A program made the position numbers and the translations under genes. Below are positions 18,789-27,803 of a DNA stretch of 64,000 bases, piece by piece. The notes below the pieces were generated by a model. The model searched no databases and was not told the origin of the DNA. It saw only the letters and a program-made list of their open reading frames with translations. The stretch spans positions 1 to 64,000 of the forward strand of contig JAJEIY010000054.1 in NCBI GenBank assembly GCA_022828085.1, given 5' to 3'. The stretch is from Acidobacteriota bacterium (GTDB lineage Bacteria; Acidobacteriota; Vicinamibacteria; Marinacidobacterales; Marinacidobacteraceae). Within the stretch, counting starts at the first letter, position 1. Each line of letters opens with the position of its first letter.

Positions 18789-18881
18789 TTACCTCGGCGC
18801 GCCGTTTACGAACAGCATCTGGTCCCGAGTGCCGTTCGGGAAGATCACCGTCCACAACCCGTGCTGCTGGCCGTCCACGTG
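18789..18881 (-). pseudogene. 3' fragment of a MORN-repeat gene
   Basis: A 30-codon remnant ending in TAA. It reads as a MORN unit GQQHGLWTVIFPNG followed by FVNGAPR, and it lines up with the C-terminal end GEQHGRWRVRFPDG...FVRGVRQEQ found at 58437-58592 and with the end of the copy at 52711. It lies 40 kb from the other copies, next to the toxin-antitoxin pair. Nothing of the rest of the gene is visible. Confidence 0.6.
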
Positions 18882-18907
18882 GGCCGGACCAGCCACCGTC
18901 CCCGGGC

Positions 18908-19540
18908 CTACGCCGATTCGCCCGTGAAGAACGCGGTTACGCGCTTCGCCGCCATCCGCGCGGCGCCGGGGTCGGCGCCGGCGGCGACCGCCGCGCGTTC
19001 CCATCCCCTGCTGCTCCCGGCGCCGAACGCCCTGCCGTCCGCCGAAGCGGCGAACGCGGCCTCGTCCGGCTTCGGCGCCGCGGGGTCGGCGAGGTGGAGC
19101 GCCAGCCCCAGGAGACCGAGTTCCCACCCCACACCGGTCGCTCCGGGCCCGTACGTGTCCCAGTGGTCGGACGGCCGCATGGTGTGGGTGAGCGTCAGCC
19201 GCGCGGCGCCCGCCCCCTCGTCCGAGACCGAGACCTCGACCCAACTGAGGTCCCCGCCGAACCCCCAGGTCAGGGCGATGCGCGACGGCCGTTCGCACTC
19301 CGTGATGACGCCGCCGGCGTTCCCCTCGACCTGGTAGCGGCCGCCCGCCTCGAGGTCGCCGCTCACCGGCGCAAACCAGCACGGCAGACGTTCAGGGTTC
19401 GTCACCGCGTCCCAGAGGTCGGGGGCCGTCGCGCGGAAGGAGCGGGACAGCGTGACCGCCCGGACCGGCTTGCCCTCACGCTCTCCCAGGGAGACGGCGC
19501 GTTCGACGGCGGAGAGGTGGGTGGAAGGATCGAAGGTCAC
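18908..19540 (-). CDS. SRPBCC/AHSA1-type protein
   Basis: A 210-residue protein with an activator-of-Hsp90-like START/SRPBCC domain: SRSFRATAPDLWDAVTNPERL at about 31-51, the LEAGGRYQVEGNAGG turn, and the RIALTWGF and LTHTMRPSDHW strands. These small domains bind hydrophobic ligands; many are found near ArsR regulators, but none is seen here. A GTG start at 19540 is assumed, 11 bases after the permease stop. A C-terminal extension after the domain ends FFTGESA. Confidence 0.82.
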   Translation of the reverse strand: MTFDPSTHLSAVERAVSLGEREGKPVRAVTLSRSFRATAPDLWDAVTNPERLPCWFAPVSGDLEAGGRYQVEGNAGGVITECERPSRIALTWGFGGDLSWVEVSVSDEGAGAARLTLTHTMRPSDHWDTYGPGATGVGWELGLLGLALHLADPAAPKPDEAAFAASADGRAFGAGSSRGWERAAVAAGADPGAARMAAKRVTAFFTGESA

Positions 19541-19551
19541 GCTTTGCGCTC

Positions 19552-22083
19552 CTAGTCCGCGAGCACGCCGAGCGGCTTCCGCCGCAGGATGTCCACGGCG
19601 GCGAGCGCCCCCACGCCGGCGGCGCCGAGCGCCGGGAGCGCGATCGCGAACAGGATGAGCGAGGGGTCCGCCTCGAAGGGGAGCTGCATGATCTCGCGCA
19701 CCACGAAGAACGCGGTGGCCGAGGCCCCGAGCGCCGCGGCGGCGCCGGCCACCGCGCCGATGACGCTGTGCTCGAGCAGCGTGATCGCCACCACCCGGTT
19801 GCGTCCCGCGCCGAACACGCGGAGCACCGCGGTCTCGCGGCGGCGGGCCCCGATGTGGACCGCCACGGTCCCGATCAGGATCAGCAGGCCGCCGACCAGC
19901 GCGATCAGCCCCACGATGCGGATCGCGAGTGCGACGCTGTCCGCCACCTGCTGCATGGTGTCCAGCACGTCGCGGAGGTCCACCACCGAGACGTTCGGGA
20001 ACTCGCCCACCACCGCTCCCTGGAACCGGGCCCGCTCCACCACGTCGTCCGGCCCCCGGACGAAACCCGCGTAGGACATGGGGAAGTGCGCCACGCTGTC
20101 CGGATGGAAGAGGAAAGTGAAGCCGCCGTTCCGCGCGTTCCGCCACTCCACGTCGCGGATGGAGGTGACCCGCGCGTCGAGGGTCTCGCCCATGATCTCG
20201 AAGCGCATCGTGTCCCCGAGCTGGACGCCGCGGTCCTCCTGCACCCAGTTCTCGATGGACACCTCGGCGCCCTCCGCGGGCCGCCCGCCCCAGAACTCGC
20301 CCTCGGTGACGACCTCGTTGTCTTCGAGCCAGTCGCGCGAGCTGACCGTGTATTCCCGCGACAGCCCTCCGGCGCGCCGCACCGCCGCCCGGTCCTCGAG
20401 GTGCACGTCCCGGCCGAAGATCCCGTGGATCCGGGTCTGGAGCACCGGGATCAGGTTGATGTCGGGGAACCCCCGGGCCGCGGCGTTCGCGCGGACCCCG
20501 TCCACCTGGTCGGCCTGGATGTCCAGGAAGAAGAGGTCCGGGTCGTCGCTGCTCTCCTGGAAGGTGAACTCGCGCTGCACGTTCCGTTCGATGCCCACCG
20601 TGGCGAGCACCAGGAACACCCCCACCCCGAGCGCCACCAGCACCACCCGGATCTGGCGCGCGCCCCGGAGCACGGTGCGCACCGCGTGGCGCACCGCGAA
20701 GGCGCGAGCCGAGGCGAGCGGCGCCAGGCCGCGGAGGATCAGGCCGCCCAGGATCCAGAGCAGCACCGCCACCAGCACGAAGCCGCCGGTGACCGCGAGG
20801 GTGATCCGGAGCGATCCCGACTGCCAGCCCGCAAATCCGAAGAAGACGAGCACCGCCCCCGCCGCCACCGCTCCCTCGAGCCGCCGGGCGGCCGGGGATC
20901 CCCGCTCGTCCAACATGTCACCGCTCCGCAGCAGGCCCAGCGGACGGACCCGGCGGAGCGGCAGCAGCGGGAAGACGGCGGAGAGCAGCGAGACGAGGCC
21001 GCCGGTGAGCGCGCCCTGGAGCGCGGCCGCGGGGGTGAGCCGCGCGGCCACCTGCAGGCCCCCCACCTCCACCTCGGGGATGAAGAGCTGGAGCGCCGCC
21101 GCCCCGGCGGCGATGCCGAAGGCGCTCGCGAGCCCGGCGAGCACCGCCATCTGGAGGAGCGCGATCCCCAGGATGGTCCGCGAGGGCACCCCGAGACAAC
21201 GCTCGATGGCCGCGGAGGGCAGGCTCTGGCGGGTGAAGGCCCGCGCCACGCTGAAGACCCCGATGCCGCCGAGCAGCAGGATCACGAAGCCAGCGAGGCT
21301 CAGGTAGTCCTCGCCGCGCCGGATGCGCCGGGCGAGGCGGTCTCCCGTCTGCCGGAACGTCCGCACCCGGACGGGCTGGTCCTCGAGCGCCGCCCGGAGA
21401 CCGGCCGCCAGTCCGCCGACCGCCTCCTCGTTGGCCACCGCGAACAGGACCTCCCAGCGGGCGCGCTCCGGGACGTCGAGCAGCCCGGTCGCCTCCAGGT
21501 CGGAGAGCGCCACCAGCACCCGCGGCCCGCGCCGGAAGAAGTCGATCCCCGCGCCCGGTTCCGCGAGCAGATCCCCGCGCACCTCGAAGGGTTCGCCGCC
21601 GAGGATGATCGGGTCCCCGACCTCGAGGCCCAGCCGGACCCGGACTTCCGGCCGCACCAGCGCCCCCCGCCCGGCGAGCAGCTCCGGCCCGAAGGGCGCT
21701 TCGGTCGCCTCCAGGTCGCCGTAGAGGGGGAAGGCGCCGTCCACCCCCTTGAGTTCGACCATCGCGCCGCGGAGCGGGTCATCGGCCGAGCGTGCGAGCG
21801 TCGCGATCTGCGCCGAGCGCGACACCCCGGTGAGCGGGTGGCCGGAAGCGACGTCGTCGAAGATGACTTCGGTCTCGTCGGTGAAGCCTTCCCCCGTGGA
21901 CACCGTCACGTCGGCGGCCATCAGGAAGCGCGACTCGCTGGTCAGCGCCGCCTGCAGGCTGTCCGCTGCCGAACGCAGCACCACGATCGCGGCCACCCCG
22001 ATGCCGACGGCGACGAAGAAGAGCGCGAGCCGGCGGGCCGAGGAACGGAGTTCCCGGAAGGCCATCCGGACCGCGAACCGCAT
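19552..22083 (-). CDS. ybbP: FtsX-like ABC permease (YbbP type)
   Basis: An 843-residue permease with about ten predicted membrane helices in the YbbP layout: one N-terminal helix, a periplasmic domain, a central helix group (about 265-510), a second periplasmic domain (about 515-710) and three C-terminal helices. Two FtsX domains are present. Neighbouring genes encode its ATPase and a TesA-like esterase, the same trio as tesA-ybbA-ybbP in E. coli. The substrate of this transporter family is not settled; lipid or lipoprotein handling is a common suggestion. Confidence 0.9.
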   Translation of the reverse strand: MRFAVRMAFRELRSSARRLALFFVAVGIGVAAIVVLRSAADSLQAALTSESRFLMAADVTVSTGEGFTDETEVIFDDVASGHPLTGVSRSAQIATLARSADDPLRGAMVELKGVDGAFPLYGDLEATEAPFGPELLAGRGALVRPEVRVRLGLEVGDPIILGGEPFEVRGDLLAEPGAGIDFFRRGPRVLVALSDLEATGLLDVPERARWEVLFAVANEEAVGGLAAGLRAALEDQPVRVRTFRQTGDRLARRIRRGEDYLSLAGFVILLLGGIGVFSVARAFTRQSLPSAAIERCLGVPSRTILGIALLQMAVLAGLASAFGIAAGAAALQLFIPEVEVGGLQVAARLTPAAALQGALTGGLVSLLSAVFPLLPLRRVRPLGLLRSGDMLDERGSPAARRLEGAVAAGAVLVFFGFAGWQSGSLRITLAVTGGFVLVAVLLWILGGLILRGLAPLASARAFAVRHAVRTVLRGARQIRVVLVALGVGVFLVLATVGIERNVQREFTFQESSDDPDLFFLDIQADQVDGVRANAAARGFPDINLIPVLQTRIHGIFGRDVHLEDRAAVRRAGGLSREYTVSSRDWLEDNEVVTEGEFWGGRPAEGAEVSIENWVQEDRGVQLGDTMRFEIMGETLDARVTSIRDVEWRNARNGGFTFLFHPDSVAHFPMSYAGFVRGPDDVVERARFQGAVVGEFPNVSVVDLRDVLDTMQQVADSVALAIRIVGLIALVGGLLILIGTVAVHIGARRRETAVLRVFGAGRNRVVAITLLEHSVIGAVAGAAAALGASATAFFVVREIMQLPFEADPSLILFAIALPALGAAGVGALAAVDILRRKPLGVLAD

Positions 22084-22089
22084 TGCGCG

Positions 22090-22797
22090 TTAAACGCCGG
22101 CCAGCGCCGGCTCGCGAACGGGTGCCGGCGCCGGCGCGTCATCGTGCAGCCGCCCGCCCCGCAGCAGCAGCCGGCGGTCGGCGCGCTCCGCGAGTTCCGT
22201 GTCATGGGTCGCGACGAGCACGGTGGCGCCGGTGCGGTCGCGGACCCCGACCAGCAGCTCCGCGATCCGGGCCCCGGTGTCCTCGTCGAGGTTGCCGGTG
22301 GGCTCGTCCGCGAACACCACGCGAGGTTCGTTCGAGACCGCCCGGGCGACGGCGACCCGCTGCTGCTCGCCCCCGGACATCTGGGACGGCAGGTGGTGGG
22401 CGCGTTCGCCGATCCCGAAGGAATCGAGCAGTTCCCGCGCCCGCTCCACCGCATCGCCGGCGCCCGCGATCTCGAGCGGCACCGCCACGTTCTCGAGCGC
22501 GGTCAGATTGGGCAGCAGGTGGAACGACTGGAAGACGAAGCCGATGTTCTTCGACCGGAACTGCGCGAGGCTCTCCTCGTCGAGGCCGGTGAGGTCGGTG
22601 CCGGCGACCTCCACCGTGCCCGCGGTCGGGTGGTCGAGCCCGGCGAGCAGTCCGAGCAGGGTGGACTTGCCGCACCCGGAGGGTCCCCGGACGCAGACGA
22701 TCTCGCCCGCGGGGACCGACAGGTCGAGTCCGCTGAGGATGGTGAGGTCGCGGTCGCCGCTCCTGACCGTCTTCTCGAGGCGGGTCGCCTGGATCAT
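22090..22797 (-). CDS. ybbA: ABC transporter ATP-binding protein (YbbA/LolD type)
   Basis: A 235-residue ATPase with Walker A GPSGCGKST at 38-46, signature MSGGEQQRVAVARA, Walker B RVVFADEPTGNLD and the switch histidine in VATHDTE. These are the hallmarks of the MacB/LolD/YbbA subgroup. It ends 6 bases before the permease start and follows the esterase gene, so the three are very likely one operon. Confidence 0.94.
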   Translation of the reverse strand: MIQATRLEKTVRSGDRDLTILSGLDLSVPAGEIVCVRGPSGCGKSTLLGLLAGLDHPTAGTVEVAGTDLTGLDEESLAQFRSKNIGFVFQSFHLLPNLTALENVAVPLEIAGAGDAVERARELLDSFGIGERAHHLPSQMSGGEQQRVAVARAVSNEPRVVFADEPTGNLDEDTGARIAELLVGVRDRTGATVLVATHDTELAERADRRLLLRGGRLHDDAPAPAPVREPALAGV

Positions 22798-22805
22798 CGC
22801 TTCTC

Positions 22806-23546
22806 TCAGGGAACGCCGGCCGCCGCGGGAGGTTCCGCGAGCAGGGGTTTCAGGGCGGCGAAGGCGTTGTCGGCGAGCCGGAGCGCCCCCTCGGCGGTGG
22901 GGTGGATCCCGTCGCGCTGGTTCAGTTCGGCGACGCCCGCCACGCCCTCGAGCAGGCTCGGCAGCAGCGGCACTCCGGTGGCGCCGGCCACGTCCCGGAA
23001 CGTCTCCGCGAAGCCGTCCTCGTAGTCCCGGCCGAGTTCGGGGGGCGCGGGGACCCCGGCCAGCAGCACCTGGAGGCCGCGTCCTTCCGCCTCCCGGATC
23101 ATGGCCTCGAGGTTGTCCATCATCACGTCCACGGGGACGCCGCGCAGCCCGTCGTTCCCGCCGAGCGCGATGACCACGAGTTCGGCGTTAGGGTTCCGGT
23201 CGAGCACGAACGGGAGGCGCCGCAGCCCGCCGGAAGTGGTCTCCCCGGACACTCCGGCGTTCACGACGCGGTACGCGAACCCGTCGGCGTCGAGGCGCTC
23301 CTGCAGGCGCGCGGGCCAGGCCTCGTCGAGGTCGATGCCGTAGCCGGCGGTCAGGCTGTCCCCGAAGGCGACGAGGGCAGGCCGGGGGTCGTCCACCGCG
23401 GGAGCGGCGGCCGGCGGCGGGGCCGTCTCGGGCGCCCGGGCGAGCTGCTCCCGGACGTCGGGTTCGCCGCAGCCGGCGAACCCGAGGACCAATCCGGTGA
23501 TCAGGAGGTGCAGCCGGACGGCGGACGGGAGCGCTCGTCGGAACAT
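22806..23546 (-). CDS. tesA: TesA-like SGNH/GDSL esterase, lipoprotein
   Basis: A 246-residue exported esterase with a lipobox GFAGC (C26) and an Ala/Pro linker. SGNH blocks are complete: GDSLTAGYG with nucleophile S64, the G in block II, LGGND in block III and DGIHP with catalytic Asp/His near the end. It resembles E. coli TesA, a broad acyl-CoA thioesterase/lysophospholipase, but with a lipid anchor instead of a free periplasmic form. The longer upstream frame has no coding signal. Confidence 0.9.
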   Translation of the reverse strand: MFRRALPSAVRLHLLITGLVLGFAGCGEPDVREQLARAPETAPPPAAAPAVDDPRPALVAFGDSLTAGYGIDLDEAWPARLQERLDADGFAYRVVNAGVSGETTSGGLRRLPFVLDRNPNAELVVIALGGNDGLRGVPVDVMMDNLEAMIREAEGRGLQVLLAGVPAPPELGRDYEDGFAETFRDVAGATGVPLLPSLLEGVAGVAELNQRDGIHPTAEGALRLADNAFAALKPLLAEPPAAAGVP

Positions 23547-23718
23547 CGGAGAAGAAGGGGCGCCGGGCCTTCGCGCGGCCGGAATTCCCGCGGAGAACGG
23601 GGTTCCGGGAGGGGCGCGGCAAGGTCCCGGGAAGGCGCGAAGAATAGCCCCTGCCGTGGCGTCCTTCCCCGCCCTGTCCGGCGCGCCCGCGACAAGGTCC
23701 GTAGAATCCGCGCCGACC

Positions 23719-24171
23719 GTGGCCAACCGCGACCCGAGCGTCCCCCGGACCGTCGTGTTCCTCTGCGTCGCCAACTCGGCCCGCAGCCAGCTCGCCGAGG
23801 CGCTCGCCCGCCGGATCGCGCCGCCGGGGACGATGGTGCTGAGCGCCGGATCGAACCCCTGGCGGGTCCACCCGATGGCGATCCGGGTGCTGGACGAGGT
23901 CGGCATCGACATCAGCCGCGCACGCTCGAAGGGGATCGACGAGATCCACATCGAGCGCGCCGGCCTGGTGGTCACCCTCTGCGCCGAGGAGGTGTGCCCG
24001 GTGGTGCCCGGCAGTGTCCGGCGCCTCCACTGGCCGCTCCCGGACCCGGCGGAAGCCTGGGGCGAAGCGGAGATGCTCGAGCGGTTCCGCGAGACCCGCG
24101 ACCTGCTCACGGAAAAGCTCGGAGAGCTGTTCGGGGTTTCGCCCGCGATCGGGCCGGCCCGGAACGTCTGA
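23719..24171 (+). CDS. ArsC-type/low-molecular-weight phosphatase family protein
   Basis: A 150-residue protein of the low-molecular-weight tyrosine phosphatase fold. It has the P-loop CVANSAR(S) (C-x5-R) near the N-terminus and the LCAEEVCPVVPG segment with two cysteines in the region of the redox cysteines of thioredoxin-dependent arsenate reductases. The DPAEAWG acid is at the expected distance. No other arsenic genes are nearby, so a phosphatase role is also possible. The GTG at 23719 is chosen; an in-frame GTG at 23656 is an alternative. Confidence 0.82.
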   Translation: MANRDPSVPRTVVFLCVANSARSQLAEALARRIAPPGTMVLSAGSNPWRVHPMAIRVLDEVGIDISRARSKGIDEIHIERAGLVVTLCAEEVCPVVPGSVRRLHWPLPDPAEAWGEAEMLERFRETRDLLTEKLGELFGVSPAIGPARNV

Positions 24172-24190
24172 CGGTTCACCGTGAATCCGT

Positions 24191-24219
24191 GAAAATTGGA
24201 CATGGATCGTCCAATTTTC
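24191..24219. promoter_or_regulatory. Perfect palindrome before an ATPase gene
   Basis: Arms GAAAATTGGAC and GTCCAATTTTC match perfectly over 11 bases around a 7-base centre. It ends one base before the ATG at 24221, and there is no Shine-Dalgarno sequence between it and the start. It could be an operator or an RNA hairpin that controls translation. Its A/T-rich arms stand out from the surroundings. Confidence 0.7.
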
Positions 24220-24220
24220 A

Positions 24221-25387
24221 ATGCTACGATTCGTACTTGTGATCCCCCGCAAGACGCATGGCAAGGCCCTCGCCCGGCTCCTCCGCGAGAGCCCGGCGGT
24301 GCTGCTGCTCGGCGCCCGGCAGGTCGGAAAGACAACGCTCGCGAAACAGATCGCCAGGTCGTGGTCCCGCGGATCACACCGGTTCGATCTTGAGGACGAC
24401 CGCGATCTGGCGAGGCTCGCGGACCCGTTCCTGGCGCTCGACCCTCTCCGGGGACTCGTGGTGCTGGACGAAGTCCAAAGACGCCCGAATCTCTTCCCGG
24501 CGCTGCGGGTGCTGGCGGACCGGCCGCGAACCCCTGCCCGGTTCCTCTTGCTCGGCAGTGCATCGCCCGCCCTGCTGCAACAGAGCTCGGAAAGCCTGGC
24601 CGGGCGCGTGGCGCACTACGAGCTCGCCGGCTTCGACCTGTCCGAAGTCGGACCGGCGGATGCCGGGCGTCTGTGGATCCGCGGAGGGTTTCCCCGGTCG
24701 TTCGCGGCGCGCAGCGGGGTTGCCAGCTACCGCTGGCGTGCTGACTTCGTCCACACCTTTCTCGCACGGGACCTGGGGGCGCTCGGCATTTCCATCCCGG
24801 GGACCACCATGGAGCGGTTCTGGACAATGCTGGCGCACTACCACGGCCAAGTCTGGAACGGCTCGGAACTGGCCCGGGCGTTCGGTGTCTCCCACCACGT
24901 GGTCCGGCGCTATCTGGAAGCGCTCGAATCCGTCTTGATGGTCCGCAGCCTGAGACCGTGGAGCGCCAATCTGAAGAAGCGCCAGGTCAGGACGCCAAAG
25001 ATCTACGTCCGCGACGCCGGCCTCCTCCACCGCCTGCTCGACATCCGGACAACCCGCGAACTGGAGCGCCATCCCAAGGTCGGTGCGTCGTGGGAGGGCT
25101 TCGTCATCGAGTGCGTACTCCGGGCGCTCGACGCCCCGCCTGGCTCCAGCTACTTCTGGCGCACGCACACGGGCGCCGAGCTGGACCTGCTGGTCCAGCA
25201 GGGTGGGCGGTTGCGCGGCTTCGAGATCAAGCGCACGACGGCGCCCCGGTTCACCCGCTCGATGCGCTCCGCCATGAGCGACCTGGACCTGTCGCGCCTG
25301 GATGTGATCCACGCCGGCTCCGAGACGTTCCCGCTCGCGGCCGGGGTACGGGCCGTATCCCTCGGGCGGCTGCTGGACGACCTCTGA
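24221..25387 (+). CDS. DUF4143-family AAA ATPase
   Basis: A 388-residue ATPase of the AAA_14 plus DUF4143 type. Walker A GARQVGKTT is at 31-39 with K37, Walker B LVVLDEVQ near 78-85, and the arginine-sensor region RFLLLGSAS near 108. The C-terminal part (about 290-385) has the DUF4143 nuclease-like strand pattern FEGFVIE/AELDLLV/GFEIK. Family function is unclear; such genes are common and often horizontally moved. The start may be ATG 24221 or GTG 24239; the latter leaves room for regulation by the palindrome. Confidence 0.88.
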   Translation: MLRFVLVIPRKTHGKALARLLRESPAVLLLGARQVGKTTLAKQIARSWSRGSHRFDLEDDRDLARLADPFLALDPLRGLVVLDEVQRRPNLFPALRVLADRPRTPARFLLLGSASPALLQQSSESLAGRVAHYELAGFDLSEVGPADAGRLWIRGGFPRSFAARSGVASYRWRADFVHTFLARDLGALGISIPGTTMERFWTMLAHYHGQVWNGSELARAFGVSHHVVRRYLEALESVLMVRSLRPWSANLKKRQVRTPKIYVRDAGLLHRLLDIRTTRELERHPKVGASWEGFVIECVLRALDAPPGSSYFWRTHTGAELDLLVQQGGRLRGFEIKRTTAPRFTRSMRSAMSDLDLSRLDVIHAGSETFPLAAGVRAVSLGRLLDDL

Positions 25388-25397
25388 GCCCGGCGGC

Positions 25398-26090
25398 TCA
25401 GCCGGATCCAGGCCGGCGGGTCTTGCGCCGGCGGGCCATCCGGTAGGCCCGGATCGCCGCTATCCCGTCGAGGATCTTCTCCCGGTGGATGTTCGCGGGA
25501 TCGAACGGGCCGCCGTACCAGGCGAGCAGTTCCTCCCGTTCCTCGTGGAAAGGATCGGCGACCGCCTCCTTGAACTCGGCGAAACCGCCAACGCCTCCGC
25601 TGTCCTCGCGGGGCGCCGCCCAGGCGCCCTCCACGAACGCCGGCAGTGCGTAGGGATCGTCGGCCTTGAACATCCTCTCCAGCCGGACCTCGTGCTGCCA
25701 GTAGTCCCCGAAGTCGTAGAGATAGACCAGGCGCTCCACCCCCCAGGTCACGCACCGCGAGAGGGGAAACCGGCGGGCGTCGGCGAACGGCCGGTCATCC
25801 GGGTACGCCTCATCCTCCGGGTCCGGCACGGCAATCCGCCACGTTCCGATCTGGAACTCCCACAGGTGGTAGTCCCACCAGCCGAAGGCAACCTGGATGA
25901 CGTTGTGGAGCGCCGCCAGGGTGAGAGACAAAGGGACATCCACCACCCGCCGCGGCGCGGGTTCGATGTCCTTCAGGGTGATGCTGAGCCGGACCGCATC
26001 GGACCCTTCGGGATGGGTCACGGGTGGCCGCCGTCCCGGGCCGAGCGGGGAACGACCGTTTCCGGGTCGGTCGCGGGTGCCGGAACTCAT
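25398..26090 (-). CDS. Plasmid pRiA4b ORF-3-like protein
   Basis: A 230-residue protein containing the pRiA4b ORF-3 domain: LTLAALHNVIQVAFGWWDYHLWEF at about 55-78 and the YLYDFGDYWQHEV signature near 123-135. This domain is common on plasmids, in mobile DNA and on chromosomes, with no known activity. The first 30 residues are low-complexity and may lie before the real start. It is convergent with the ATPase. Confidence 0.85.
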   Translation of the reverse strand: MSSGTRDRPGNGRSPLGPGRRPPVTHPEGSDAVRLSITLKDIEPAPRRVVDVPLSLTLAALHNVIQVAFGWWDYHLWEFQIGTWRIAVPDPEDEAYPDDRPFADARRFPLSRCVTWGVERLVYLYDFGDYWQHEVRLERMFKADDPYALPAFVEGAWAAPREDSGGVGGFAEFKEAVADPFHEEREELLAWYGGPFDPANIHREKILDGIAAIRAYRMARRRKTRRPGSG

Positions 26091-26124
26091 GTGGAGAGCG
26101 CTACCGGCGCCGGGTTTCGCGGCA

Positions 26125-27780
26125 TCATCTCCCGCCCCGTAGCCGCGCCAGGTCGGCGAGGGTGATCTCCCGCGCCTCCTCCAGCGGCACGGCGTCGAGG
26201 CCCACCTCGGCGCCCGGGAGGGCCTGGGCGAGGCGGGCGAGGTCCGGGGCGACGACAGTGCCGATCTTGGGATAGCCGCCGGTGATGCCCTGGTCGGCGC
26301 CCATGACGATGGGGTGGCCGCCGGGCGGCACCTGGATCGTCCCGTGCGGGTTCGCGTCCGAGACGATCTCCTTCATCCCCTCGCGGTGTTCGAGGATGGG
26401 GCCGTCGAGCCGGACGCCCATCCGGTTCGAGTCGTTCGAGACCGTGAAGCGGAACTCGGAGAGGCGCTCCACGCACCCGTCGGTGAAGGCGAACTCCTGT
26501 GGTCCCAGGCTGATCCGGAGGCGGAGCGGCTCCGGCTGCGCCGGACGGCGGGCGTCGGGCTCGAAGCGGTTCTCGCGGGCCCCCTCCGGGACGGGGCCGA
26601 GGTGGAGGCGGTCGCCGGAACGGAGCGCCCGGCCCTCGAAGCCCCCGAGCTCGGCGGTCAGATAGGTCGCCCGCGAACCGAGCACCTCCGGGACGTCGAT
26701 GCCGCCGGCAAGGGCGACGTAGCTCCGCATCCCCTCCGGGGGCCCGGCGACCCGGAGGACGCTCCCCGCCGGGACGAGGAAGGAGGTCCCCACCGGGACC
26801 AGCCAGCGGCCGCCGCCCGGCAGGTGCAGGACCGCCCGGTGGTCGGCGCCCCCGAGAGCGGTCAGCACCGGACGGCGGAAGCGGAGCACCGGGCCCATCA
26901 GGGTGCATTCGAGCCCCGCGGCGCCGTCCGGGTTCCCGACCGCCCGGTTGGCGAAGAGGAGGGACGCCGGGTCGGCAGCCCCCGACCAGGGGACCCCGTA
27001 GCGCTGGTAACCCGGACGCCCGAGGTCCTGGACGGTGGTGAGGAGCCCGCCGCGCTCGACCTCGACGGCCGGCGGCCCCTCGGGGGGCGGCGGGGCGGCG
27101 GTCTCCCCCGCGGGGCGTTCGGGAAGCTCCGCCACCGGGAGGAACCGCACCTGGTCGCCCGGCAGGCAGCCGCTCGGCGGACTCTTGCCCGGATCGAAGA
27201 GGAGCGCCGGGTCCATTCGCCCGAGGAGGTGCCAGCCGCCCGGGGTGACCCAGGGGTAGATGCCGGTCTGGGCGCGCGCCATCGAAACCGAACCGGCCGG
27301 GACCCGGACCCGCGGAATCGGACGGCGCGGGATGTCGAGGCGGGGGTCGGCCATCCCCAGATAGGGAAAGCCGGGCGTGAAGCCGATGATGAAGACCCGA
27401 TAGTCGCGCTCGGAGTGGATCCGGATCAGCTCCTCGACGGACACGCCGATCTGCGCGGCCACGTCGGGGAGATCCTCCCCGTCGTAGACACAGGGGAACT
27501 CGATGCGGCGCGGTGGCCGCGCGGGCTCCCGGCCGGCCCGGCGAGCAAGATCCAGCGCGGCGCGGCGGATCGCTTCCGGGTCCGCCTCCGGATCGTGGAA
27601 GACCAGCACCGAGCGGAAGGTGGGAATCGCCTCCCGGAAGCCCTCGAAGGGCTCCCGCTCGAGCAGCGCGGCGAACGCGGTGGCCCGCTCGTTCAGCTCG
27701 ATGGAGATCTCGTTCCCGAACTCGACGGCGAAGGCGGCTTCGCCGGCGTTGCGGATGACGGGCTCCCCGCTGCCGGACAC
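26125..27780 (-). CDS. pxpBC: 5-oxoprolinase subunits B and C fused (PxpBC)
   Basis: A 551-residue fusion. Residues about 1-225 are PxpB (RDYRVFIIGFTPGFPYLGMAD, then ARAQTGIYPWVTPGGWHLLGR) and about 235-551 are PxpC (TTVQDLGRPGYQRYGVPWSGA, then MGADQGITGGYPKIG). With PxpA they form an ATP-dependent 5-oxoproline (pyroglutamate) hydrolase, a housekeeping repair activity. The two halves are separate genes in E. coli and Bacillus. The GTG start at 27780 lies 24 bases after pxpA. Confidence 0.9.
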   Translation of the reverse strand: MSGSGEPVIRNAGEAAFAVEFGNEISIELNERATAFAALLEREPFEGFREAIPTFRSVLVFHDPEADPEAIRRAALDLARRAGREPARPPRRIEFPCVYDGEDLPDVAAQIGVSVEELIRIHSERDYRVFIIGFTPGFPYLGMADPRLDIPRRPIPRVRVPAGSVSMARAQTGIYPWVTPGGWHLLGRMDPALLFDPGKSPPSGCLPGDQVRFLPVAELPERPAGETAAPPPPEGPPAVEVERGGLLTTVQDLGRPGYQRYGVPWSGAADPASLLFANRAVGNPDGAAGLECTLMGPVLRFRRPVLTALGGADHRAVLHLPGGGRWLVPVGTSFLVPAGSVLRVAGPPEGMRSYVALAGGIDVPEVLGSRATYLTAELGGFEGRALRSGDRLHLGPVPEGARENRFEPDARRPAQPEPLRLRISLGPQEFAFTDGCVERLSEFRFTVSNDSNRMGVRLDGPILEHREGMKEIVSDANPHGTIQVPPGGHPIVMGADQGITGGYPKIGTVVAPDLARLAQALPGAEVGLDAVPLEEAREITLADLARLRGGR

Positions 27781-27803
27781 GGGGGCGATTCCGGGAAGCC
27801 CCG

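Noticed and set aside
19768..23025. Very long plus-strand frame (about 1,085 codons)
   Set aside because: It is antisense to the permease, ATPase and esterase genes; composition (Arg, His, Glu-rich) is typical of shadow frames in high-GC DNA.
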